From Rotaria macrura (Eukaryota > Rotifera > Eurotatoria > Philodinida > Philodinidae), in NCBI GenBank assembly GCA_900239685.1, contig OENT01000422.1, positions 55,045 to 119,044 of the forward strand: a DNA stretch of 64,000 nucleotides. The letters are read 5' to 3'. Both the position numbers and the translations under genes were made by a program. Below, piece after piece: positions 11,917 to 24,176 of the stretch. Position 1 is the stretch's first letter, and each line of letters begins with the position of its first letter. The notes under the pieces are model-generated. The model did no database searches. It was not told where the DNA came from and saw only the letters and a list, made by a program, of their open reading frames with translations.

Positions 11917-14900
11917 ATGAGTAATCCCGTCTTCATATACATTGTTTTTACAAGCATAGTAATAACGATTGGCATCCTAACTGTTAGTTTCACTTCATCA
12001 CAAAAAGCAGGTATTTTCTTTCTTTATCATCCAGATAGCTATGAGATTCATAGTAAAATCCAATGGTGAACGCCAAAAAAATTCAAAAGGGATTACTAAT
12101 CAGAGATGTAAGGACAATTAACACTTGTGGAGAATCGCCTCTCCTAATCCTTGAAAGTGATGGAAGGGTGATATGTGCATAGAAATATCTAGTTATAAGC
12201 GCGACATCCATACTGCAGTTGATATATGCAGATGATCATCTGACATGCAACAACGACTAATTTCATTTCTTTGACAGTAATAATTTGTTAGTAAGACAAA
12301 GCTCCATGAAGATGTTTTAAAAGACAAAAACAAGTTATATTATGTGATACGTTCGTCTAAGAAGCTTACCCAGGAGGAAGGTTACGGTCCACTATAAATT
12401 GTTGTAACTTCAACGTAAACAGGCGATTCTAAGTCGTAATTACACCATAAACAGCCGTATTAATGCCGTACTCAACCGTAAACCAGGTCCATGATTTAAG
12501 ATCGTATTCTCACTGTAATTTTGCGGTATTTGTATCGTGTATTGATCGGATACTGCCGTTTTTTCCATTAAAATACGGTCGTAAATCATCGACCAACTTT
12601 ACGGCCGTATACACTTGGTATTTGATCGTAAACGGCCGTAAACGGCCGTATACGTACCGTATGCTTTCACCTGGGTAAGTGTTTTCGTTCCATTCTATCG
12701 ACTTTCTTACATATTTCTTTTAAAAATTTTCCAAGATCGTGTTGTCGCTGCTATTATGTGGGATTTAGGAAGGTCTCATTTTTCCTAATACCCAATTTTT
12801 TATTTCAGCTGATTGTCAAATATATAGTGATTGTTTAAAGACCTATTTGAGTCATTCATATAATACGAACAACTGAAATTCTATAAACGACACGCTATCG
12901 TATCTAGCAATGCTCGTTTTTCTAAAATTCTTTTTTAGAGTCGTGAAAATTTCAAATATCATTTGTGATGAGCATGAGTAAGTTCAGTCGCGTGGGATCT
13001 GATGATGATGAGGCTTTTATTGCACTGGATTTTAGTTTTAGAAAATAAGAGGAAACAAAAATGTCAGTGCACAGGGTATTTGAGGATTCCACAAACTTTC
13101 AGAATTTACGACTGTATTTTTAAAGATGATATTATAATAACTATAACTCTCAAAATTTTGAGTCCAACTTATTTTTTCCAAGTGAATATTTATAAATTTG
13201 TATTATATTCGGGAGAAAGAAGGATAAACAGATAGTTACATAGAGATATCAAATATAAATCAAAAATATCTCTTATAATGGTTTTCACAGACTATGACTT
13301 GGAAAAGTGGTCAACTGGTTGCTGAAAAATAAAAACAATTGAACTTTGATTCTTGTCACGTATTATACGTTTTTATAAAAGACAATTCGTATATTCAAGG
13401 TCTATAATATGTTTTATTGATTTCAAAGAGAGTAGAAACAACGAAGGAAAGAGATTAAAAGAAACGATTACGAGTTCTAGTTGTAACTGACTTTACCAAG
13501 AAAGACATATATACATGTATATATATATATATATATATATGTATATAGGAATGTATAACTATATATCACGATGACTCATGCAACGAAGTCGAAATAGAAA
13601 GAAAACAGAAAGATGTATTACAATAGAAATGTGGTCACTACGTGACAATGCTTTTCTGATGTCACACAGGAATTACACAACAATATACGGACTGATTCCA
13701 ACAGTAAACCATAAAGCAAGATGCTGACGTTCCGAAAAGCCAATCAAGAAACCTAATATACAAACGTTTTTGAATCGCTTTCGTATTGTGATGCATGTGT
13801 TCCACAAATTATCCTATAATGTTCTTCTCTTTTTCAGAAAGGAAGATTGAATCTAAAATAAGACACTGAGTTATCTTTTAGCATAACAGACTGTCTTTGA
13901 TTTGATACTACCATTCATTGTATGGAATAAAGGTTAGAGTCAGTATAGATGTATTTCACTACAATAGAGTCAAGAAACGTTTCTCTGAAGATCCAAAGCA
14001 AATTGTTCCATCCGAAAGATGAAAAGTGTGATCTAAAACCAACAAGTAGTCTTTCCCAGTAGTTCGACTACATGCAAAACAATATGAAAACCGAATCGTC
14101 CAAAAATTAGTTTGCGATTAGAGCAAGGACGCTGCGGTTTACAATTGCGTGTCGAGTTTTTGATAGAAATTCTCAGTGTATAAACAGAAGCTGACATATC
14201 TAGTAGACTTTGGTGGTACATCCATGATCTCGAACAAACTTCTTAATGAATGAAATCCCATAGTAATCGAATGAGATTGTAAAACTCCAATTTGAAGACG
14301 ATTTATTTTTCACTTCATCACTCTATTGCTTGGTAGCTCAAAACTGCGGCTTTGCTTTAACATCGGTTGCTGAAAATACAGTAAGTGGCGATTCTTATCC
14401 GCAATCTGTCGTTGTCAATGATTTCAACAATGATAGCTGGTTAGATGTTGCGGTTGCTAATGCAGATGCTGACAACATTGCTGTATTTCTGGCAAATGCT
14501 TATGGTTCTTTTCCAACTATGAATAAGTATTCAACTGGGGCTTATTCTATCCCAAAGAGTATCGCTGTGGGTGACTTCAATAATGACAGTCGACAGGACT
14601 TGGTAGTTGCAAATTTTGGAACAAACAATATTGGACTCTTCCTCGGAATGGGTAATGGAACTTTTTCAATTCAAAAGACCTTTTCCGCTGGACCTTCACG
14701 TCCACTCTGTATCAGCGTTGGTGATTTGAACAATGATGGCCACTCTGATATCGCCATCACTAATTACGGTAGCAATGGCATTGGAATATTTCTTGGTTAT
14801 GGAAACGGAACGTTCTCAACTCAATCCAGTTTTTCTACAGACTATGATTCGTCCCCAGTGTCACTAGCCATTGGAGATTTCAATCATGACAATAATATCG

Positions 14901-17900
14901 ATATCGTTGTGGCAAATTATGGCACAAATAGTATTGGCTTATTTCTTGGTTATGGTAATGGATCTATATCCAGTCAAAAAATAATTATGATAGTCTCAAA
15001 TTCAGGTCCCTACTCAATTGCTGCGGCCGATTTTAACAACGACTCTCAACTTGATATTGCCATTGCCTATAAACGTGACAAAAACGTCGGAATACTTCTA
15101 GGATACGGAAATGGAAGTTTCTCAATCCAAAGCAGTTATCCAACCGGTAACGATTCTTCGCCTAATTATATAGCTGTTGGTGATTATAACGGAGACAATC
15201 ATCCAGATATAGTTGTAGCCAATTATGGAACTTCGACACTAGTTCTATTACTTGGTAGTGCGAATGGAACTTTTTTAAACTCGACAATCTTTTTCCAAAA
15301 AAGTGGATTTTATCCTTATTCGATCGCTAGTGCTGATTTCAATAAAGATGGGAGAACAGATATCGCGGCGACTAGTTCCGATACCAACAATCTACTCATT
15401 ATTCTGCCAACTGATTATCACACATTTTCAAATCCAATCATGCATTCAACTGGAGGGGATTCTCTACCAATATCAGTTACCGTCGCTGATTTGAATAATG
15501 ACAAAATCTTAGATATTGTTGTGGCCAACAGTGGGCCTTGCACTGTCGGTACTCGTCTTGGAAATGGTAAAGGGGCTTTTTCAAGTGAAACCAATTATTT
15601 CACTGGATGTGGTAATATTTCATTGTCTATTGCCGTTGGAAGTTTCAATGACGACCAATTTATCGACATCGCCGTTACAAACTATTTGACGGACAACATC
15701 GGCATTTTTCTCGGGTATGGCAATGGTACTCTTTCAAATCAAACCAGCTTTTCCACTGGTAACTCCTCTGGACCAATAGCCCTTATCTCGGGTGACTTTA
15801 ACCACGATACTCACTTGGATTTGGCTGTCACCACCTATAAGACCAGCAACATTAGGATTTTTCTCGGATATGGAAACGGTACTTTTTCAGATGGAACGAC
15901 CTATTCAACGGGCAGTAATTCTAAGCCAGTTTCAATCGCCACTGGTGATTTTAACCATGATAATCTTTTGGATTTGGCCGTTGCTAACCATAAGGCTGAT
16001 ACCATCGGTGTTCTTCTCGGATACGGCAATGGGACGTTTTCCAGTCAAGTTACTTATTCAGTTGGTAGTGGCGCCGGACCATGTAGTGTTGCTATTGGAG
16101 ATTTTAATAATGATAGTTATCTAGACATTATTGTTTCGAATTACTTTCTTGACAATATAGGTATTTTTCTGGGATTAGGAGATGGCTATTTTTCCAAACA
16201 AACGACCTATTCTTGTGAGGCTAGTTCGAGGCCAGCCTTTGTCGCCATAGGTGATTTCAATAATGACAATCGATTGGACATCGTTGTTGCCAATAATGGA
16301 ACCCGTAACGTAGGTGTTCTTTATGGAAATGGCGATGGCACATTTGCAAATATAACAACTTCTTCAGCTAGTAAGGGTCCTAATCTGCAGTCGATTGGTG
16401 TGGGCGACTTCAATGACGATGGTATGTTAGATATGGCCGTCGCTAATTGGAGACGTGGGAATGTTGGTATTTTTCTGGGCACTCTATCTATAAAAGGTAT
16501 GCAGAGCGTCATGTGTTTCACAGGATCAGCTGCACACCCACAGGGTGTCGATATCGGTGATTTCAACAACGACAATCAGCTTGATATTGTAGTTGCCAAT
16601 TATGGTGCCGATAATGTTGCTATTTTTTTTGGATATCAAAATGGTAGTTTTCCGACGCAAATGACATTTTCAACAGGAGATTATTTGTCTTCTCCAACGT
16701 CTGTTGCTGTTGGAAATTTAAATAGCGATAACCAACTGGACATCGTCGTCGCTAACTCTGGTACTGATAATTTAGGTATCCTATTCGGTTATGGAAATGG
16801 TTCATTTGATTCTCCAGAAATATATTACAGTGATACTGGTTCGTATCCACAATCGGTCATCGTCAGTGATTTGAACGGTGATGGTCAACTAGATATCTTG
16901 GCTGCTAATTACGGCACTAGAAGTGTTGATGTGCTTTTGAAATATGAAGCAGGTGCCTTCAAAAATATGATATCCTATTTTAGTGGTGAGAATGCTAATC
17001 CCGACTCGGTCACCCTTGGCGATTTGAACAACGATGGTCAATTGGATATCGTCGTTGCCAACAAAGGCACTGGCCAAATTGGTGTTTTTCTTGGTAATGC
17101 TAATGGAACTTTTTCTAGTCAAGCTACTTTTTCAACTGGTGATAATTCTAGGCCATTCTCAGTAGCCGTTGGTGATTTCAACAACGATTATCGATTAGAT
17201 ATCGCAGTTGCTAACTATGAAAAAGGTAATGTTGGCATTCTCCTTGGGTACGGCAATGGTACTTTCTCTGGCCAAACTACCTTTTCAACTGGCCCTGGTT
17301 CAACCCCATCGTCGATTGCTATTGGAGACTTAAACAACGATGGACAACTGGATATTGTTGCCGCCACCTATTATAGTCGTAATGTCATTATTTTCCTCGG
17401 TTTCGGCAATGGTAGTTTTCAAAGTAAGAAAATGTATTCCAATAGCAGTATTTCAGGACCTTGGGCAGTTGCTGTTGGTGATTTTAACAATGACAGCCTA
17501 TTGGATATCGCTGTCGTCTTCTATGACATTCATAGTGTCGGTATTCTTGTCGGGAATGGTGATGGAACATTTTCACAGTTAACCAGTTATTCAACGGGGT
17601 CTGGTTCTCTACCGTACTGCATAATCACTGGTGATTTCAATAACGACAATGTATTGGACTTGGTTGTCGCAAACTCTGGAACCGATAATATTGGTATTGG
17701 TTTCGGATCGGGAAATGGTACTTTTTTCCATCAACAGACGTATTCAACCGGCAGTAATTCTGAACCGCGTTCCCTCGCCAGCAGCGATTTTAACCAAGAC
17801 GGCTTACTGGATATTGTTGTTGGGAATTTCCTTTCTAATGACATTGGAATTTTTTTATCATTTACGAATGGTACGTTTTTCAATCAACTGACATACTCAA

Positions 17901-18634
17901 CTAACAGCTATTCTTCGCCAAGATCCGTGGTCGTTGGTGACTTCAATCATGATAGTCAATTAGATATTGCTGTTGCCAACTATGGCGGCAACAATGTAGG
18001 AGTCTTTTTTGGGTTTGAGCGCAAAAATTTCTTAAGAACACCGACCTATTCGACCGGCAACTTATCACGACCAAAGGATATCAGTGTCGGAGATTTAGAT
18101 AAAGATGGCCGACTGGATTTGGTCGTGGCTAATAATGACACTGATAATGTAATGATACTTATTGGATCAGGTTTGGGCACCTTTTTAAGTCAAACGACGT
18201 ATTCTACTGGCAGTGGTTCTCACCCACAAGGGATAGCCGTTGTTGATTTGAACAATGATACCCATTTAGATATTCTAGTCGCTCTCTCGGGCAGTGACAG
18301 TGTTGGCATTTTTCTTGGAGAAGGAAAAGGGAGATTTTCAAATCTGACAACTTATTTTATTGGTCTTGATTCTTCTCCGTACTCGGTGACTGCTTTGGAT
18401 ATGGACAACGATACTTTATGGGACGTGGCGGTCACTAATTATGGTACTAATAGAGTTGTTGTTCTTTTTGGTTATAATAATGGAAGTTTTTCAAATCAAA
18501 AAAAGTTTCAATCTGGCTTTAACTCTCGTCCGTATGGACTCGTTGTTGGAGATGTTAATCAAGACAAATTATTTGATATTGTTTTCACGAATAGTGGATA
18601 TGATAGTATTGGTCTTATATTAAAGAGCTGCTAG
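11917..18634 (+). CDS. FG-GAP/VCBS repeat protein with 28 propeller blades
   Basis: Proposed model: exon 1 at 11917-12010 and exon 2 at 14337-18634, 1463 aa. Exon 2 alone is unmistakable. It holds 28 tandem units of about 51 aa from about residue 55 to the end, each with a calcium-loop motif D-x-N-x-D-x-x-x-D (as in GDFNNDxxLDIVVAN) followed by G-IFLGYGNGTF and a TG-S-P linker. FG-GAP/VCBS units fold as beta-propeller blades and in integrins and related surface proteins serve adhesion or ligand binding. Exon 2 has no upstream ATG in frame; its open frame begins with TTG codons, so a 5' exon is needed. The ATG at 11917 opens a 31-codon exon with one hydrophobic segment (IYIVFTSIVITIGILTVSF), and its donor CAG|GTATTT and the acceptor TTGGTAG are both phase 1. 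That gives a signal peptide or signal anchor followed by an extracellular propeller array. There is no second membrane span and no tail domain. The propeller call is certain; exon 1 is inferred. Confidence 0.85.
12365..12679. mobile_element. Short inverted-repeat element rich in CGTAAA and GGCCGTA words
   Basis: The element lies in the proposed intron of the FG-GAP gene. The ends are exact inverted copies, CTTACCCAGG and CCTGGGTAAG, with similarity running a few bases further in. The interior is packed with short words such as CGTAAAC and ACGGCCGTA, in places tandem (CGTAAACGGCCGTAAACGG). The hairpin at 2805 shares the ACGGCCGTA words and CCCAGGT-like outer ends, so the two may be one family. 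No target duplication was found. Confidence 0.55.
13511..13545. repeat. (TA)n microsatellite
   Basis: A run of alternating T and A framed by ACATGTATAT on the left and ATATGTATAT on the right, within the proposed FG-GAP intron. It is a simple repeat, self-complementary. Confidence 0.8.
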
Positions 18635-21600
18635 TCTTTGATTTCGAAAGTTTAACTTGAACTGTGCTCATATTCACAGAATCGCCACTATATAAAAGTT
18701 TGCGACTATTTTTTGCAATATTCCATCATTTTTCCAAGCTATTCACAATGTGTTTGTATTAAGTATTTATTAAAATACTGCATAGTTTTGTTTCTTTTAA
18801 GTAAAAACTTGGGTCTATTGTGACGTATCCGAACATATAGCAGCACATTACCATCAGTATTTTTCATGAAGGACAGTGAGTGAAAGTGACTAACGTGTAT
18901 GATACATTGGTGAGTATCATAGATGTGTGATATTCACAAAGCAATTGACGTACGTCGGAAGCAGTATTACTCAATTGATCTTGCTTATATGTTTAATAAA
19001 TTCATACTAGGTAGATAAATCACCATCATAGGAAGACGTTGAACCTTTCTGAGCCAACAAACAAGTCGATGTAGAGATATATGCATTAAATATACAGGTG
19101 GTTGATTGAAATATGAGTGCCTGTGTGGTTAAGATTTCAGTGCTATAAGCTACATTCAAGCCGTCAAGTTTGAGAGCACTCTCGATTCAGATTCAGTGTA
19201 AATGAAAATTTTTATTTTCTATCAGGACCGAGACTGAGCTCCGTACAAACTTATATCCGCCGTTCCTTACTGTCAATGCTTCAAGTAATTTTATCATTAT
19301 ATTAATACGGTGTTATATAGGAGACAAGTAACAATTCTTATAATTTTACCATATAATTTCACGTTGACAAATTACGTCAGTAACAGTACAATTTATTCAA
19401 GGATTTAGACTCACGTTAGTATGTTTATGAATGAGAATGGGCGTGCTACAACAGCTTGATAACACTTGTTGTGCTTAATGAAAAGAAATCAATATAAGAG
19501 ATTCTATAAAAAAAAGACAACTATATCTTTTTGTTTTGTTTGTATTTAGGAGTAAAGAATAGAAATTTTTCGTAAGATAATACAATGATTAAAATATAGC
19601 TTTTTGATCCAAATTTTAACGTAATTTATTCATTTTTAATTTTTTTAAATGGAAGTCATGGATTCCCTTTCTATATGACACTAGTTTACATGAAAATATT
19701 TACATATGAGTTGAGTAAAATTAATACGAAAATGGCGGCATAAATTGCAGCGCAAGAACAAAATATCTAAAGAGCATTTGAACACAAGAACTCATGAGCA
19801 ATCTGTGGTTATCTTTAAAATATTTTAAGTAACTAGATTACTGCAAAGTTGCCGAAATCATTCGCGGAGTTTGCAAATAATTTAATTCATAAAAATACAT
19901 ATTCCAATATTCCTCTTTTCTGATACACCATTTAGAATAACTCATCAATATGGTTTCATGGAATTTAGCGAAGATAAACTTGATGGAGCAATGCCGAAAA
20001 AGGTGTGAAATTTAATTAATAGGCCTGTTATTTGCTAAAGCTGCATCTTTTTATGTCTGTAGCCAGTAGGCCGAAGCATTTTGAAATGTCAACACGAATT
20101 ATAAAAGTTTTTCAAATTTGTTTGATTAGCTACACTTCATCACAATAAGCAATATATTATCATATTCATTCAAATATTTAAAACGTAGTTGTAATTGAAT
20201 AGATGCATGATTGATTACAATTGCATTAAGTACTGGCGTTGATAAAGAAATCGCTGAAGTTCGTAATCACTATCTTTATGAAAGTCGAAAAACATGTACG
20301 CGATATACCATCTATTGATATTATTAGTTATGGGTATACTTCAGAAACGACTAACTTGTCAATCACTTGAGGAAGCTTCGTGTACGAGACGTAAATAGAA
20401 AAAAATACACTACTGCTTTATGAAAGATCATCAAAATTGAATAGGGTATAATTTTTGTATTGTACATTGTTTTAAGCACTTGGGTTTGAAAAAAAGAAAG
20501 TCTTTTAGTTTTGGTTTCTTTTGCATAAATTAAACTTAGAATTATAGTGATCGGAAATGTTGCATGAGATTATATGGTTGCTGAAAACAATCAAAAAGAG
20601 CTGGATTTAGTACCAAATTAGATACGTTATATTATCTGATAACGGAAAATAAGATGCTTTTGTTATTTGGTTTTTAAATGCTGAATTACTGTTACATCGA
20701 TTGTGAGATATAAACGTCTTGTTTACAGCAAGTGTCGGATATCTAATTAATACAATGTTAAAATCTATTTGATTCATGTTCCATAAGTTGCCTTATCGTA
20801 TTGTTTCTATGATATAATGATTAGTTGATTGAACTAACTACCTTTTTGATACAGCGAAATTGATAACGTGGTGCATGGATGCGTTACAATATGATTATGA
20901 ATCTGAACGCAACTGTAGTGGATACTCACATCTAACCTTTAAAATAGAGCATGTTTAAAGTGCCGTAGTTCCATAGAATAATGTTCGACATTTTCAACTC
21001 TTACACTAGATGCTCTTACCGATTAGAGTTCCGCGAGTCAATCAAACAAGCGACTCATCATACCGCCTCGTCATGCAGGCGAGTTGCTTACTGCTGTCTC
21101 ACCTTGCCTCGCATAGAGTTTGTAACAAAATAATTATTTTTAGGTAGTTTTTCAACCGACCATAACAATCAGCATCTTTTTATTTTATACAATCAAATAA
21201 AGAACATTTTATACATTTAAATAACTTAAAAGAACAAAAATATTAATCATAATCAAATAAATAAAGAGCATTCATTTTTTTTACTGAGCGTATAAACAAT
21301 GTTCTGAGAACTATATCAGTGCAATAGTTGGACTAGATTGAATACTTAAATATACGCGTATCCTGAGTGTACTAAAAGTCATCTAACAAAAAGATGACTG
21401 CATAGCTGCACAGAATTATGTTAAGATGAACTAATTTTTTTCTAACGGAAGAGATACTTCAAAGTTTTTATTCATCAGTAAAAGGTTTAATAACGTCAAT
21501 TAGAATTATTATCACTAATTTCAAAGATGAAAATTCACATTTCTATGCGAAAGATAAGTTATAAATTTGGGGTTTCTATAATCTGATGCCAATGATTCTG

Positions 21601-23550
21601 TTCTTAGATTTTCAAAATTATGTAATTCTTGATTTGAATCCTTGAATTTTCTCTATCCTATTTAACTTCGCAAAATCCTCTCAAATCTTGTTGCACTGAC
21701 AAGATCTGAAAACACGAGTGATATTAGTTAAAGTTTAAGAAAGGACTCCTCTGAACACTGAATAAAATAGTAAGACTATTCGGCACCTAACTGACAAATT
21801 ATATTTTTAGAGGCCTTATTTGCTGATCGTTTTGGATGTTTCATGCTCATCAAGAAGCGGTGTTCCCCGAGTCAAAATACTGGAGAGCGGCAAATAGTAT
21901 TGGTCAAAGCATACGATATTTTCTAGTACTATGACTCAGATACCTTTAGTTCTTAATAAAAATAGAACAATTTTTTAACCTAAATGATCAGTATAACAAA
22001 CAATCTCTAACAATTGGAATTTGCGAATAAACTTTGGGATACATTTCTATTTTTTGTGGTTGACGACTGATAGAAGTGTGTTGGAAAAGGTCAAAGCTCC
22101 GTGTTCAATTAAGTGTTTGCTAGATTTGAAGTGTGTTAATAAGCAGCAACCACTTGAATAGAAACTTGGAAGTATCCTCTACCATCACGAAAAACATTGG
22201 ATCATTTGTTCATCACTCTGTAGAGATATACAGTTTTCTTTTTTAAGCTGATTGTTGAAACACCCTGCACACTAGTTTATTGTCCCGATTTAATAAACTT
22301 CAGTACGAATGGAAACGCTCAGAAAGAGATTCTTAAAGATATCCCATTTATTCATCAACAATAACATTCTAAGTATAAGCGAGTCGAATCGGTGAGTTAC
22401 AAAGTCAACTAGTGCTCACTGCGATGCAGAAAATGCCGAGTCGCCTCGCCTCATGATGGTGCGTGGCGAGTAAATTCGGTGAGTCTTGGATCTCTGGTAC
22501 CGACTCATTCTAAAAATTGAATTCAAGTCAATCATTAGGCACACTTTTATTAGTATTTTTTAAATTGTGAAAGGTACTAAATGCGACTTTCCCTATGAAT
22601 TGTAATTTCGTATTGGCTATGTTAGAGATTCAACCTGGACCAATGTTTAGATCCGATCGTCTCGGATTCGTCTAATCTTCAATAGATCACTCAAAAACAA
22701 TCGCATCTCGATCATTGGCCAGTTGATTTGACAGTGCTTGAATGAAATCTAACTGAAAAATGATATAGAACAAAAAAAAATATTCGAAATTCTTTGTGCG
22801 TTGAACATGTTGTAGTCAGTCGGCTTCAGAACAGAGTAAAATTGTGAATGAATAGTCACAAGCCACACTATTCTACATTCAAAATGATATACATATTTAT
22901 ATTGCGATACATGATTGGGGTGCATTTTACTTTATTAGTTGTTGAATATAGCCGAACTCGTGATATGTTTATACTCAAGAAATATATCAGATATGCTTAG
23001 TCTGTACATTGAGCAATAGTCTCACATTGTATCTCACGAGATGTATGCTTTAATTTATTAACCACGAGCATGGAGTATGAAAAATTATATTAATATTTTC
23101 AATGAAAATTCTTCCGATCTTAATTGTTTTATTATTTTGTTTCCTTCTTTTATATGAATAAGATTTAATGTCATATTCTTGTTTTGTATGAAGGGAAAAA
23201 GGCTATCTCAACTATGGGACGCAATCGTTAAAATTAAGACTATTGAAATAAGTATACATATAATTAGTATAAGAATATTAGAGGCATCGTGCAATGAATG
23301 GTTTCCATTCAAGTTTTCTTCTCTTGTGCGTGACTATATTTTTAAACCAATTATACACTACTTATATTAAATACGCGCTTTTTTGTGCTTTTCTTCGATT
23401 TACCATGAAAAACCTATTTACGACGATAGTTATATTCGACTAGTATCAAATAGTTATTAATAATTTATCATGTTTGCTGGTGCTCAGATTGGTTGTTATC
23501 ATATAATTTGAATTTGATGTATCATTGAATTTTCGATATCTAAATTTTAG
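18635..23550. other. Intergenic stretch, no supported gene
   Basis: AT-rich sequence between the FG-GAP gene and the small gene ending at 24176. It should contain the missing 5' exon or exons of that small gene, but I could not pick one with confidence. The short ATG run near 23218, ending in AATC|GTTAAA, fits in phase only. An eroded inverted-repeat element may occupy 21004-22507. Confidence 0.5.
21004..22507. mobile_element. Possible eroded DNA transposon with GC-rich inverted ends
   Basis: About 21004-21120 and about 22380-22507 stand out as GC-richer islands. Read towards each other they share an ordered set of words: a CGATTAGAGTTCC-like block against GGTACCAGAGATCC, then GAGTCA against GACTCA, then GCGACTC and GCCTCGTCATG against GCGACTC and CATGAGGCGAGG. 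Identity is only moderate. Nothing codes between them. The boundaries are approximate and this could be two independent short repeats. Confidence 0.35.
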
Positions 23551-24176
23551 TAACAACGAAGTTAGTCCCTCGTAATAAACAGAAAGAAATTAGTGATGGC
23601 CAAAACGAAGAGAAAACAACACAAGATTTAGTCAACATGACAATGTTAATACCTCGATCAAAAACAGCCGTTGTTGTTGAAAATGAAGCAGAAAAAGTTG
23701 AAAGAAAAGCACTTGCCCAAGAACGAAAACACGAGAGAGTTCTTGAACAGCAGAAGATTGCTAATCATATGGAAGATTTAATGGAAAAAGTATTTCGATT
23801 ATTTTCAATTAATGCATTTCATATGTTCTCACACAAAATCAAAGGTTCTTCACGACACACCATTGTCACAAAAAGATGAGAATAATTTACGTAATAAAAT
23901 TAAAACTATAATGAATAAAGTAAAAAAAGAATCAGACAAGATTGATGCATCGTCTATTCAACGTTCTGATATTGAAATTCCATCATCATCATCATCATAC
24001 CGAATCAAATCTGACGTATGTATTTTCGTTTGTAACACTTATTTGACATTCATTTATACTAATACATATATGCATAGTCTATTGAACAGTCGTCACAATC
24101 CAATATCCATTCCAAATCATTGAAAACTGTCAATCAGCGAGCTTTTCTTTTGTGGGAAGATAAAAATCTTCCTTGA
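23551..24176 (+). CDS. Last three exons of a small charged protein, function unknown
   Basis: Exons 23551-23789, 23845-24015 and 24078-24176 join in frame (incoming phase 1, then 0 and 0) and end at TGA 24174-24176. Introns are 55 and 62 bp, matching the short introns of the other genes. The 168 readable residues are rich in K, E and Q. The first exon holds a likely coiled-coil stretch (EAEKVERKALAQERKHERVL), the second a lysine-rich segment and a run of five serines from TCA repeats, and the last ends in LLWEDKNLP. The 5' exon is missing because the first exon begins with two bases of a split codon. I do not recognise the family. The reading is supported by open frames, matching phases and good GT/AG sites, not by homology. 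Confidence 0.55.

Noticed and set aside
15303-18623. Shorter frames in other phases within the FG-GAP exon
   Set aside because: They are periodic shadows of the 51-residue repeat.
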